Positions 45,756-54,712 of a DNA stretch of 64,000 nucleotides are shown here, in pieces. Made by a program: the position numbers and the translations under genes. The notes under the pieces were generated by a model. The model saw only the letters and a list, made by a program, of their open reading frames with translations, was not told where the DNA came from and ran no database searches. Location: positions 682,001 to 746,000 of the forward strand of contig NZ_CP039888.1 in assembly GCF_005221325.1 (NCBI RefSeq). Reading direction: 5' to 3'. Position 1 is the first letter of the stretch. Every line of letters starts with the position of its first letter. Origin of the DNA: Agrobacterium tumefaciens. GTDB taxonomy: Bacteria > Pseudomonadota > Alphaproteobacteria > Rhizobiales > Rhizobiaceae.

Positions 45756-48700
45756 ATGGCGACAATCGTTTTTCAGGCGGCGGGTGCGGCGCTCGGCAGC
45801 GTTTTTGGCCCCGTCGGCGCGATCATTGGTCAGGCGGCTGGCGCATTGGCAGGCAATGCCATCGACCGCGCGCTTCTCTCGAATGGCCGGACGGTAGCCG
45901 CCACACGGCTTTCGACGGCGCGTATTCCCGGTGCGGATGAGGGCGCTGCGATAAACCGGCTTTATGGCACGGCAAGGGTCGGCGGCACGCTGATCTGGGC
46001 GACGCGCTTCGAGGAAAGCGTCGAGGTTGAGCGGCGCGGCGGCAAGGGCAATCGCGGCCCGAAGGTGGAGAGTTTTCGCTATTTCGCCAATCTCGCCATC
46101 GGCCTGTGCGAAGGCGAGGCGGCCCTGGTGCGGCGCGTCTGGGCTGATGGGCGTGAAGTTGATCTCACCGGCGTCGAGATGCGCTTTTATCCGGGCAGCG
46201 AGACGCAATTGCCTGATCCGCTGATCGAGGCGAAGCAAGGTGCAGGCAACGCGCCGGCCTTTCGCGGGCTGGCCTATGTCGTCTTCGAACGTCTGCCGCT
46301 CGAGAGCTATGGCAATCGCATTCCGCTGATGCAGTTCGAAGTGGTGCGGCCGGTCGGAAAGCTCGAACGCCAGATCAGCGCCATCACCGTCATTCCCGGC
46401 GCGACCGAACATGGTTATGCCACCGCGCAGGTCAGCGAACGCACGGGCATCGGCCAGAGCCGCATCATGAACCGCAATAATCTCACCGCCGCGACCGACT
46501 GGCAGGCGGCGATCGACGAATTGCAGGCGCTTTGCCCCAATCTGGAAAGCGTCGCGCTGGTGGTGAGCTGGTTCGGCACGGATATGCGGGCGGGGGAGTG
46601 CCGCATTCTGCCGGGCGTGGAAGTGGCGGGCCGCGATGGAGAAACCACGCCATGGTCCGTCGCCGGCGTTTCGCGTGGTGACGCGCATCTGGTCAGCCAT
46701 CATGGCGGCGGCCCGGCCTATGGCGGTACGCCTGACGATGACAGCGTGTTGCAGGCCATCGCAGACCTTAAGGCCCGGGGCCTGCGGGTCTGCCTTTATC
46801 CTTTCGTGATGATGGATGTGCCCGCCGGCAACGGCCTGCCGGACCCCTATGGCGATCGCGAGCAGGCCGCCTATGGCTGGCGCGGCCGCATCACCTGTTT
46901 TCCCGCATCCGGCAGGGGCGGCTCCCCGGACCGTAGTGCTGTTGCGCGGGCACAGGTTTCCGCCTTCTGCAACCGTGAGGACGGTTACCGCCGCATGGTG
47001 CTGCATTATGCGGCGCTTGCGGCGCGGGCTGGCGGTGTGGATGCCTTCCTGATCGGCTCGGAATTGCGCGGGCTGACAGCGCTCCGAGACCAGGACGATG
47101 CCTTTCCCTTTGTCGAGGAACTGGTGCGGCTGGCGGGCGATGTGCGGGCCGTCGTGGGGCCGGCGGTGAAGCTCACCTATGCGGCCGACTGGAGCGAATA
47201 TTTCGGCCACCAGCCGGCAGACGGTTCGGGCGACGTGTTCTTCCATCTCGATCCTCTCTGGGCGAGCCCCGATATCGACGCCATCGGCATCGACAATTAC
47301 ATGCCGCTTTCCGACTGGCGCGACGAGGATGCCGCCAATGGCAATCCCGATGGCATGACCGGCCCGGGCGATGCGAGCGCGTTTCGCCGCACTATCACGG
47401 CAGGCGAGGGTTTCGACTGGTATTATGTGAGCGATGCTGACCGCGCGGCGCGGCGGCGCACGCCCATAACGGATGATGTGAAGGGCAAGCCGTGGGTGTT
47501 CCGCTACAAGGACCTGCGAAATTGGTGGGGCAACCTGCACTACGACCGGGTGCGCGGCGTGGAAAAATCCACACCGACGGCTTGGGTACCGGGTTCCAAG
47601 CCGATCTGGTTCACCGAACTCGGCTGCCCGGCGGTGGACAAGAGTGCGACGCGCCCCAATGTCTTTCCCGATCCGAAATCGGCGGAAAATGCCTTTCCCT
47701 ATTTTTCCCGCCGCAGCCGTGCCGACAGCCAGCAGCGGCGGTTTCTGGAGGCGCATCTCGAGCATTGGGGTAAAGGCGAGGCAGCGATGGTGGACAAGAA
47801 CCGTATCTATCTCTGGACCTGGGATGCGCGGCCTTTCCCTGCCTTTCCGCAGAATGGCGCAGTCTGGAGCGATGGCGCAAACTGGCGCACCGGCCACTGG
47901 CTGAACGGCCGGCTGGGAACGGCCACACTGTCCGATACCATCGCAGCCATCCTGACGGATCACGGCTTTTCCGCCTTCGACGTTTCGGCCGTCAGCGGCG
48001 ATCTGACGGGTTATGTGCAGGGCGACATAACTTCGGCCCGTAACCTTCTGGAACCGCTGATGGCGGCATTCCAGGTGGACGTGGTGGAGGATGGCGGAAC
48101 CCTGCGCTTCCGCTCCCGCAACACGGCAGTTATGCCCGTCCGCGATGTCGCTGTGCTGGCGGATATCGAGGACCAGCCGCTCTGGTCGGAAAATCGCGGC
48201 CATGACAGTGATTTCGCGGCGGAAGCCGTGCTGACCTCGTTCAACCCGGGGCTCGACTACGAGCAGGGGAGCGCCCGTTCCCGCCGGATCGACAATGTCG
48301 GCAGCCGGGTGCTGCGGCTCGATCTCAACGCCGCTTTGCCGGCGGAAACGGCGGAAGCGGCCGTGGAAGCGCTGTTGCGCGATAACCGCCAGGCGCGGCG
48401 TAGCCTGCGTTTCGCCCTGCCGCCAGCCGATATCACGCTTGAACCCGGCGATTGCATCCGCCTGCCGGAGGGTGCCTTTCCGCAGGCGCCGGCCGGACGT
48501 TTTCTGGTCAGCCGCATCGAGGATGGCGCGGTGCGGCAGGTGGAGGCGCGGGCCTTTTCCCCGGCCTTTTCAGCCGTCGCCGGCGGCGCGGAGGAGCGCC
48601 GCAGCGCCGGCGCAAGCGGCGCCGAAGGTTTCGCCCCGGAGGTGCTGTTTCTCGATCTGCCGTATTTCGATGGCGCTGCGCCGGAACAATCGGCGCGGAT

Positions 48701-49556
48701 AGCCGCCTTCGCCAAACCCTGGCGGCCGATCGTCGTGTCTTCATCATCAGGCACGGAAGGGTATCGCCAGCGTGTGCTGCTTGACCGGCCTGCGATGATC
48801 GGCGCGCTGGCACAGCAGCTGACATCGGGTCCCTCCGGCCGTTTTGACCGCAACAATACCATCCTGATCGATCTGCCTGCCGGTGAAGTGTCGTCAGCCG
48901 CAGAGCTTTCGGTGCTGAATGGCGAGAACCGTCTCGCCATCAAGGCCGCAAACGGCGTGTGGGAGATCGTCGCCTTCGCAAGGGCGGAGGAAATCGCACC
49001 GTCACGCTGGCGGCTCTCCGCGCTCCTTCGCGGGCTCGCCGGCACGGAGGATGCGCTTGCCGCAGGCGCGCCGAAGGGTGCTCCGGTGATGGTACTCGAT
49101 GCGGCGGTCCAGTCGCTCGGTCTTGCCGCAAGCGAGCGCGGGCGACGCCTGAACTGGATTGCGGAAGCGGCCGGCATGGCGGGCACGCCAGCCGGGCCGT
49201 TTGCCTTTGAGGGAGGCATGCGGGCGCAGACGCCGCTTGCGCCGGTGCATCTTTCCGGCGAGCGCAGGAGGGATGGCGTTCTCCTCAAATGGAAGCGTCG
49301 CGGCCGCTTGGAGGCCGATGGCTGGGATGCGAGCGACATTCCGCTGGACGAGCCCTTCGAGCTTTATCGCGTCGAGGTGCTGGACGGCGGGACCGTGCGC
49401 CGCGCGGTGGAGGTGCCGGAACCCCTCTGGCTCTACCCCGCCGCAGACGAACTCACAGATTTCCCGCTGCCGCGGGATCACATTTCCGTGCGTGTCCGTC
49501 AGCTCGGCCGCGCGGTGCCGCTGGGGGTAGTGGCTCAGGCCCTTCTCCCGCTCTGA
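45756..49556 (+). CDS. GTA megatron tail-tip protein (gp15, TIM-barrel-like)
   Basis: A 1266-residue protein, the largest in the window, matching the length of RcGTA gp15. A hydrophobic N-terminus (AAGAALGSVFGPVGAIIGQA) precedes the central tail-fibre/hub region; the GTA TIM-barrel-like domain lies in the middle (ADWSEYFGHQPADGSGDVFF, WASPDIDAIGIDNYMPLSDW and WFTELGCPAVDKSATRPNVF), and the C-terminal part has phage-tail immunoglobulin-like and receptor-binding segments (TGYVQGDITSARNLLEPLMA, PLPRDHISVRVRQLGRAVPL). It makes the tail-tip baseplate and fibre. GAGG precedes ATG 45756. The coding sequence shows no frameshift. Confidence 0.93.
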   Translation: MATIVFQAAGAALGSVFGPVGAIIGQAAGALAGNAIDRALLSNGRTVAATRLSTARIPGADEGAAINRLYGTARVGGTLIWATRFEESVEVERRGGKGNRGPKVESFRYFANLAIGLCEGEAALVRRVWADGREVDLTGVEMRFYPGSETQLPDPLIEAKQGAGNAPAFRGLAYVVFERLPLESYGNRIPLMQFEVVRPVGKLERQISAITVIPGATEHGYATAQVSERTGIGQSRIMNRNNLTAATDWQAAIDELQALCPNLESVALVVSWFGTDMRAGECRILPGVEVAGRDGETTPWSVAGVSRGDAHLVSHHGGGPAYGGTPDDDSVLQAIADLKARGLRVCLYPFVMMDVPAGNGLPDPYGDREQAAYGWRGRITCFPASGRGGSPDRSAVARAQVSAFCNREDGYRRMVLHYAALAARAGGVDAFLIGSELRGLTALRDQDDAFPFVEELVRLAGDVRAVVGPAVKLTYAADWSEYFGHQPADGSGDVFFHLDPLWASPDIDAIGIDNYMPLSDWRDEDAANGNPDGMTGPGDASAFRRTITAGEGFDWYYVSDADRAARRRTPITDDVKGKPWVFRYKDLRNWWGNLHYDRVRGVEKSTPTAWVPGSKPIWFTELGCPAVDKSATRPNVFPDPKSAENAFPYFSRRSRADSQQRRFLEAHLEHWGKGEAAMVDKNRIYLWTWDARPFPAFPQNGAVWSDGANWRTGHWLNGRLGTATLSDTIAAILTDHGFSAFDVSAVSGDLTGYVQGDITSARNLLEPLMAAFQVDVVEDGGTLRFRSRNTAVMPVRDVAVLADIEDQPLWSENRGHDSDFAAEAVLTSFNPGLDYEQGSARSRRIDNVGSRVLRLDLNAALPAETAEAAVEALLRDNRQARRSLRFALPPADITLEPGDCIRLPEGAFPQAPAGRFLVSRIEDGAVRQVEARAFSPAFSAVAGGAEERRSAGASGAEGFAPEVLFLDLPYFDGAAPEQSARIAAFAKPWRPIVVSSSSGTEGYRQRVLLDRPAMIGALAQQLTSGPSGRFDRNNTILIDLPAGEVSSAAELSVLNGENRLAIKAANGVWEIVAFARAEEIAPSRWRLSALLRGLAGTEDALAAGAPKGAPVMVLDAAVQSLGLAASERGRRLNWIAEAAGMAGTPAGPFAFEGGMRAQTPLAPVHLSGERRRDGVLLKWKRRGRLEADGWDASDIPLDEPFELYRVEVLDGGTVRRAVEVPEPLWLYPAADELTDFPLPRDHISVRVRQLGRAVPLGVVAQALLPL

Positions 49557-49590
49557 CATGTGCCTGAAAAACAACGCAAAGGATGAGGTT

Positions 49591-49797
49591 ATGGACAGTA
49601 CCAAGGCATGGTATCAATCCCGCACGATCTGGGGCGCGCTGATTGCGGCTTTCGCACCGCTTTTCAGCATTGCCGGCTTCGATCTGCCCGCTGGCCTGCA
49701 CGGGGAGCTCGCTGAGGGGCTGGTGACCGTTGTGGGCGGAATCGGCGGTCTGATCGCACTTTACGGCCGCCTTTCGGCGACCCGCTCCATCCGCTGA
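49591..49797 (+). CDS. Holin-like small membrane protein at the end of the GTA cluster
   Basis: A 68-residue protein: MDSTKAWYQSRTIWGALIAA then two hydrophobic segments (residues 14-30 and about 43-58, LVTVVGGIGGLIALYGRL). The sequence pattern WYQSRTIWGA with two helices matches small rhizobial phage holin candidates. AAAGGATGAGGTT precedes ATG 49591. It follows gp15 by 34 bases on the same strand and could release the endolysin encoded at 33742. Holin function is an inference from size, topology and context. Confidence 0.6.
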   Translation: MDSTKAWYQSRTIWGALIAAFAPLFSIAGFDLPAGLHGELAEGLVTVVGGIGGLIALYGRLSATRSIR

Positions 49798-49936
49798 CGG
49801 GGCTTACGAAAACGCCGTTCCCGCCACGCACCACGGCGGCGGGGCCGGCATTCATTTGCCATTCAGACGCTTTGCGCTACATATTCGGTCACGCTAGGGT
49901 TCGAGACGCACCCGGTTTTTTGTGGAAGTTTGTAGA

Positions 49937-50191
49937 ATGGCATCACCTCTCATCATTGCGACGCTTGCAGCCGGGCTTTCCGGTTTCACGGCGCCCGAGG
50001 CTGATCTGCAGGGCCATTACATTCTGGCTGCCAGCGATTGCGGCGCAGCCGTCGCCCGCGTTGTGCGCGAAACCGGCGGCCAGCTTCTTTCGGTCTATCC
50101 TTCCGGTGACGGTCAGTCCTGTGTCGTCACCGTTCTCGTCCAAGGTAATGGCGAGCGCCCGCGCAAGGTAACGATGCGCGTGCCGATGTAG
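49937..50191 (+). CDS. feuN: FeuN-like small periplasmic protein
   Basis: An 84-residue protein with a short hydrophobic N-terminus (MASPLIIATLAAGLSGFTAP) that could be a signal peptide, and two cysteines (ASDCGAAVARVV and DGQSCVVTVLV) that could form a disulfide. Its place directly before a FeuP/FeuQ pair, on the same strand, is that of feuN of Sinorhizobium meliloti, a small periplasmic protein that restrains the FeuQ kinase. The sequence was not compared by search. A 93-base gap separates it from feuP. Confidence 0.65.
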   Translation: MASPLIIATLAAGLSGFTAPEADLQGHYILAASDCGAAVARVVRETGGQLLSVYPSGDGQSCVVTVLVQGNGERPRKVTMRVPM

Positions 50192-50284
50192 CTTGCCCGC
50201 ATCGCCGAAATATCGGAAAACAATCCGACACATTTAGCATGACCGGCCACGCGCGCGGGCCGGGACGGAAGGAAAGGGCGGACA

Positions 50285-50956
50285 ATGCGTATTCTCGTTG
50301 TTGAGGACGATGCCAATCTCAATCGTCAGCTAACCGATGCTCTCAAAGAGGCCGGTTATGTCGTCGATCAGGCATTCGACGGCGAGGAAGGGCATTATCT
50401 CGGAGATACCGAGCCCTATGACGCCATCGTCCTCGATATCGGCCTGCCGCAGCTCGATGGCATCACCGTCGTTGAAAAATGGCGTGCGGCCGGCAAGGCC
50501 ATGCCGGTCCTGATCCTGACTGCCCGCGACCGCTGGAGCGACAAGGTGGCGGGCATCGATGCCGGCGCCGATGATTACGTCACAAAACCTTTCCATGTGG
50601 AAGAAGTGCTTGCCCGCGTGCGCGCGCTCATCCGCCGCGCCGCCGGCCATGCCTCTTCCGAACTGGTCTGCGGGCCGGTCCGGCTCGATACCAAATCCTC
50701 CAAGGCAACCGTCAACGGCACGACGCTGAAACTCACCTCGCATGAGTTCCGGCTCCTGTCCTATCTCATGCATCATATGGGCGAGGTCGTTTCGCGCACG
50801 GAGCTGGTCGAACACATGTACGATCAGGATTTCGACCGCGATTCCAACACGATCGAGGTGTTTGTCGGACGTTTGCGCAAGAAGCTCGGGGTTGATCTGA
50901 TCGAGACGATCCGTGGTCTCGGTTACCGGATGCAAGCGCCGGCAGATGCGAAGTAA
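50285..50956 (+). CDS. feuP: OmpR-type response regulator FeuP
   Basis: A 223-residue regulator with a receiver domain (MRILVVEDDANLNRQL, phospho-acceptor Asp51 in IVLDIGLPQLDG, Lys101 in VTKPF) and a C-terminal winged helix (LTSHEFRLLSYLMHHMGEVV, DSNTIEVFVGRLRKKLGVDL, GLGYRMQ). With FeuQ it forms the FeuPQ system of rhizobia, which controls osmoadaptation and cyclic glucan export. It overlaps feuQ by 11 bases. The FeuN-like gene upstream supports the assignment. Confidence 0.85.
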   Translation: MRILVVEDDANLNRQLTDALKEAGYVVDQAFDGEEGHYLGDTEPYDAIVLDIGLPQLDGITVVEKWRAAGKAMPVLILTARDRWSDKVAGIDAGADDYVTKPFHVEEVLARVRALIRRAAGHASSELVCGPVRLDTKSSKATVNGTTLKLTSHEFRLLSYLMHHMGEVVSRTELVEHMYDQDFDRDSNTIEVFVGRLRKKLGVDLIETIRGLGYRMQAPADAK

Positions 50957-52346
50957 CTCTCTCACCGCCCGCGTTCTGCTGCTCGCCTCTGCCTGGTCGG
51001 CGCTGGCGCTGGTGGTGATCGCCGTCGTGATCTCGACGCTTTACCGGCAGGGGGTGGAACGCAGCTTCACCGATCTTTTGCGGGCGCAGCTCTATAACGT
51101 CATCAACTCAGTGACGATTTCCAACGAGAATACGCTGGCCGGCAGCCCGCAGCTTGGCGATCTCCGATTCTCGCAGCCCGATACCGGCTGGTACTGGGTG
51201 GTGGAGCCGCTCGGCAATTTCCAGACAGCGCCGCTGGTGTCCTCCTCGCTCGGCGTGTCGACGTTGCCGGTGCCGAGCATTATCGATGCCCCCTTCGACA
51301 ACAGATATGAGCGCTTTTATGCCGTCACCGATGAGGCCGGCAACAAGGTGCGCGTGGCAGAAACGGAAGTCGTGCTTGACGGTGAGGGGCGCGCGGCGCG
51401 TTTCCGTGTTTCCGGCAATCTGAATGTCGTCGAAGACGATGTGCGTGATTTCTCCAACAGCCTTTATCTGGCGTTGGCCGTCTTCGGTGTCGGCAGTCTG
51501 GTCGTTAACGGTCTTGCCATTCTCTACAGTCTCAGGCCTCTCGATCAGGCGCGTGTGGCGCTCGGCAAGATCAGGGGCGGGGAGGCGGAAAGCCTCGAAG
51601 GCGAATTCCCGCGCGAAATCCAGCCGCTTGCCAATGAGGTCAATGCGCTGATTGACAGCAACCGCCGGCTTGTGGAGCGCGCCCGCATGCAAGTCGGCAA
51701 TCTCGCGCATTCGCTGAAGACGCCGATAGCCGTACTCCTCAACGAGGCCCGCACGCTGGAGCCGCAGCATGGCGATCTGGTGCGGGCGCAGGCGGATGCC
51801 ATGCAGGCGCAGGTGCAATCCTATCTTTCCCGTGCGCGTATTGCCGCCCAGCGCGGCTCGATCCTCGCCCGCGTGGAAGCGGAGCCGGCGCTGGAACGGC
51901 TGGTGCGGGTGATGCGCCGCCTGAACCCCGAGAAGCAGTTTGTGCTGAATTTCGAGCAGCCGGGCGCGGTGCTCGGCATGGAACAGCAGGATCTCGAAGA
52001 GGTCGTCGGCAATCTTCTCGAAAATGCGGCGCGGTTTGCCCAGACGCGTGTGGTGGTCACGCTTGCCGCCGGCACGCACCCGTCCTCCGATGCGGAAATC
52101 GCCCGTCGCGCCTGGGTGGAACTGACGGTGGAAGATGACGGGCCGGGCTTGGAGCCGGAACAGATCAGCGAAGCGATGAAGCGCGGCCGCCGGCTTGACG
52201 AGAGCCGGCCGGGCACGGGCCTCGGATTGTCGATCGTTTCCGAGGTGGTGTCAGAGTACCATGGCCGGTTTTCGCTGTCGCGCAGCGCCATCGGCGGCTT
52301 GAAAGCCGATCTGATTTTGCCCGGCCTCTCGAAAGAGCTTGCGTGA
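50946..52346 (+). CDS. feuQ: PhoQ/FeuQ-type sensor histidine kinase
   Basis: A 466-residue membrane kinase: helix at residues 9-31 (SLTARVLLLASAWSALALVV), a periplasmic domain of about 130 residues, a second helix (LYLALAVFGVGSLVVNGLAI), HAMP, then HisKA with NLAHSLKTPIAVL (His255; the PhoQ-type HSLK variant) and an ATPase domain with VGNLLENAARFAQ, VEDDGPGLE and GTGLGLSIVSEVV. The periplasmic domain would meet the FeuN-like protein. It overlaps feuP; start ATG 50946. Confidence 0.88.
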   Translation: MRSNSLTARVLLLASAWSALALVVIAVVISTLYRQGVERSFTDLLRAQLYNVINSVTISNENTLAGSPQLGDLRFSQPDTGWYWVVEPLGNFQTAPLVSSSLGVSTLPVPSIIDAPFDNRYERFYAVTDEAGNKVRVAETEVVLDGEGRAARFRVSGNLNVVEDDVRDFSNSLYLALAVFGVGSLVVNGLAILYSLRPLDQARVALGKIRGGEAESLEGEFPREIQPLANEVNALIDSNRRLVERARMQVGNLAHSLKTPIAVLLNEARTLEPQHGDLVRAQADAMQAQVQSYLSRARIAAQRGSILARVEAEPALERLVRVMRRLNPEKQFVLNFEQPGAVLGMEQQDLEEVVGNLLENAARFAQTRVVVTLAAGTHPSSDAEIARRAWVELTVEDDGPGLEPEQISEAMKRGRRLDESRPGTGLGLSIVSEVVSEYHGRFSLSRSAIGGLKADLILPGLSKELA

Positions 52347-52451
52347 GCCGAGAAAAAAGGCAAGAAATTCAATGGCACCATAGTGGGTGCAATGCGGTAG
52401 GAAAGAGAGCAGGGTTTGGTTGACGTGTATGATGGCTGTCGCTCCGTGACG

Positions 52452-52880
52452 ATGCGTTCGCTGGTGTCACGCCCGGCACTTCTCTCGATCCTGTGTGTCT
52501 CGATGCTGAGCGCCTGCACCACCACGGGCACCCGCCCGGCTGGCGGCAGCCTGTTCGGCCGTTCGGCCCAGCCTTCCACGCCTTTTCTTGCCAATCTGCA
52601 AGGCGGCATCGTCGGGAAAAGCGGCGTGGAGCTCGACAGGGGCGACCAGACCAAGGCGCTGGAGGCGGAATACAAGGCGCTGGAAACAGCCCCGGTCGGC
52701 ACGCCCGTCACCTGGGCCGGTGATGACGTCAAGGGTCAGGTGGTCGCCAATGCGCCCTATCAGGTCGGCAACCAGAACTGCCGGCAATATTCCCATACCC
52801 TCACTGTCGATGGGCGCGACACCAGGGTGCGCGGCGCGGCCTGCCGCAATGAGGATGGAAGCTGGTCTCCGCTGATCTGA
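52452..52880 (+). CDS. Small outer-membrane-type lipoprotein
   Basis: About 142 residues: a lipoprotein signal MRSLVSRPALLSILCVSMLS with lipobox LSAC (lipidated Cys at about residue 22), a Ser/Thr/Gly linker, and a C-terminal domain resembling the RT0821/Lpp0805 surface antigen family (GQVVANAPYQVGNQNCRQYS then HTLTVDGRDTRVRGAACRNE and DGSWSPL). Start at ATG 52452 gives a correct signal; in-frame TTG 52416 and GTG 52425 lie upstream. It is on the feuQ strand 105 bases later and may be a separate unit. Confidence 0.75.
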   Translation: MRSLVSRPALLSILCVSMLSACTTTGTRPAGGSLFGRSAQPSTPFLANLQGGIVGKSGVELDRGDQTKALEAEYKALETAPVGTPVTWAGDDVKGQVVANAPYQVGNQNCRQYSHTLTVDGRDTRVRGAACRNEDGSWSPLI

Positions 52881-52885
52881 TCAGT

Positions 52886-52899
52886 TTGACGTAAATCAA
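52886..52899. promoter_or_regulatory. FNR/FixK-type anaerobox upstream of the ccm operon
   Basis: TTGAC (52886-52890), GTAA, ATCAA (52895-52899) matches TTGAT-N4-ATCAA at 9 of 10 defined positions, and TTGAC-N4-ATCAA is common in rhizobial boxes. It lies 141 bases before ccmI, so oxygen-dependent control of cytochrome c maturation by FnrN or FixK is likely. A CTGATC-T-GATCAG palindrome (52872-52884) abuts it on the left across the lipoprotein stop. Confidence 0.6.
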
Positions 52900-53039
52900 G
52901 GTCACGGGCCTTCCGCGGTGACAAGAACAGGCACGGCGGAACAGCGAAACGGGGTCTGCGGTGCGGCGTGATGTCTCAAATTCACGTCATCCCCGCGCTT
53001 CGTGTTTCCATGTGCCGCGCATTCGAGTAATTGAGCCTT

Positions 53040-54203
53040 ATGTTCTGGATTGTCGTTGCGATATTGACGGCGGCTGTCGCCATCGTCCTGATGTACCCGC
53101 TGATGCGGAAGACCGAGGCGCCGCAGACGCGCCGTGACGGTGAGGTTGCCGTTTATCGCGACCAGCTGGCCGAACTGGACCGCGAACGCGCCGCCGGCCT
53201 GATCGGCGAAATCGAGGCGGATTATGCCCGCGCCGAAATCGGCCGCCGCCTGCTTGCAGCCGCCGAAGCGGAAGAAGTGACGGCGAAAGAGGACCGGCCG
53301 CGCCGGCACAATCTCGCTGCCAGCCTCATCACCCTTCTGCTGCCGGCGCTGGGGCTCTGTCTTTACATCTGGAACGGTAGTCCGGACACGCCGGACATGC
53401 CGCTCGAGGCACGTCTTGAAAACCCGGGCAACGACATGAACCTGCTGGTCGCGCGGGCTGAGCGGCATCTGGCGCAGAACCCGGAGGACGGCGGCGGCTG
53501 GGATGTTCTGGCGCCGATCTATTTCAAGACGCTGCGGCTTGGCGATGCCGAACTTGCCTATCGCAACGCGCTTCGTATTCTCGGACCAAGCCCCGAACGG
53601 CTGACGGGTCTTGGCGAAACGCTGGTGGCCGGCAATGACGGCATCGTCATCGAGGCGGCGCGGGATGCGTTTGCTGAGGCCGAACAGCTGAAACCTGGCA
53701 ATCCGCGCGCGCGCTTTTATCTGGCGCTGTCGCTGGAACAGGCGGGCAAGGCGGAAGAAGCGCGCGCGGCCTTTGCGGCGCTGGCGGCCGATGCGCCGGC
53801 TGGCGCGCCCTGGCTGCCGCTGGTGCGTGAACATATTGCCCGGACCGGCGGCGAAGCGACCCCTGCCGCACCCGGCCCGAGCGCTGAGGATATGGCAGCG
53901 GCCAATGACATGACGGCCACCGACCGGCAGGCGATGATCGAGGGCATGGTGGCGAGCCTCGATGCCAAGCTGAAGGACAACCCGGCCGATTTCGAAGGGT
54001 GGATGCGCCTCCTGCGCGCCTATTCCGTGCTGAAGAACGAGGCCAAGGCCGGTGAAGCCTTGCGGGCCGGCCTGCAGGCTTTCCCGCCGGAGGGTGAAAA
54101 GGGCAGGCAGCTTCTGGCGCTGGCGAAGGAATTGGGCGTTTCCGCCGGACCGATCCGCATGGATGGCCAGAAGGATGCCGCGCCGCAGGGAGTGACGCAA
54201 TGA
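53040..54203 (+). CDS. ccmI: Cytochrome c maturation protein CcmI (CycH)
   Basis: A 387-residue membrane protein: an N-terminal helix ([20 protein letters not shown]), the CcmI block [20 protein letters not shown] and [15 protein letters not shown], a second helix ([16 protein letters not shown]) at about residue 95, and a periplasmic TPR domain. CcmI binds apocytochrome c and presents it to CcmF-CcmH for heme ligation. Start ATG 53040; TTG 53031 is also in frame. It overlaps ccmE by 4 bases. Confidence 0.93.
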   Translation: MFWIVVAILTAAVAIVLMYPLMRKTEAPQTRRDGEVAVYRDQLAELDRERAAGLIGEIEADYARAEIGRRLLAAAEAEEVTAKEDRPRRHNLAASLITLLLPALGLCLYIWNGSPDTPDMPLEARLENPGNDMNLLVARAERHLAQNPEDGGGWDVLAPIYFKTLRLGDAELAYRNALRILGPSPERLTGLGETLVAGNDGIVIEAARDAFAEAEQLKPGNPRARFYLALSLEQAGKAEEARAAFAALAADAPAGAPWLPLVREHIARTGGEATPAAPGPSAEDMAAANDMTATDRQAMIEGMVASLDAKLKDNPADFEGWMRLLRAYSVLKNEAKAGEALRAGLQAFPPEGEKGRQLLALAKELGVSAGPIRMDGQKDAAPQGVTQ

Positions 54204-54712
54204 CCCGCAAACAGAAACGGCTGGCGATCATCGGGGGCGGCATGAGCTTCATCGTAGCGGCGGTGCTGTTGGTCATGTTCGCCTTCGGCCAGTCCATCGC
54301 CTATTTCTATATGCCCGCCGATCTGGAAAAGACGCCGGTCAACCCCGGCACCCGCATCCGTCTTGGAGGTCTGGTGGCGGAAGGTTCGATCAAGCGTGGT
54401 GAGGGTCGCACGGTCAGCTTCACGGTGACGGATGGCGAGGCGACCGTGCCGGTCAGCTATACCGGCATCCTGCCCGATCTCTTCCGCGAAGGGCAGGGCG
54501 TGGTGACCGAAGGCATGTTCGATGCCGCCACCCATGGTTTCGTGGCCGACAGCGTGCTCGCCAAGCATGATGAGAACTACATGCCGAAGGAAGTGGCAGA
54601 CCGGCTCAAGGACAAGGGCCTGTGGCAGCAGGGCGCTGAGGGAGCGGCACCCGCCGCCGCAACGCCCGCGGTCAGCGCCGCCTCAGGCGACAAAACCGGA
54701 GCAACCAGATGA
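54200..54712 (+). CDS. ccmE: Heme chaperone CcmE (CycJ)
   Basis: A 170-residue membrane-anchored beta-barrel protein: an N-terminal helix ([20 protein letters not shown]), the OB-like domain with [20 protein letters not shown], and the heme-binding block [12 protein letters not shown] with His123 (covalent heme attachment) and Tyr127. It carries heme from CcmC to CcmF. The C-terminal tail is disordered ([15 protein letters not shown]). It overlaps ccmI and ccmF by 4 bases each. Confidence 0.95.
   Translation: MTRKQKRLAIIGGGMSFIVAAVLLVMFAFGQSIAYFYMPADLEKTPVNPGTRIRLGGLVAEGSIKRGEGRTVSFTVTDGEATVPVSYTGILPDLFREGQGVVTEGMFDAATHGFVADSVLAKHDENYMPKEVADRLKDKGLWQQGAEGAAPAAATPAVSAASGDKTGATR

Noticed and set aside
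45465..48203. A 912-codon open frame on the minus strand inside the gp15 gene
   Set aside because: It is the antisense shadow of gp15 in a GC-rich sequence: it has no family motif, an irregular composition and no ribosome-binding site, while gp15 on the plus strand shows clear domains.
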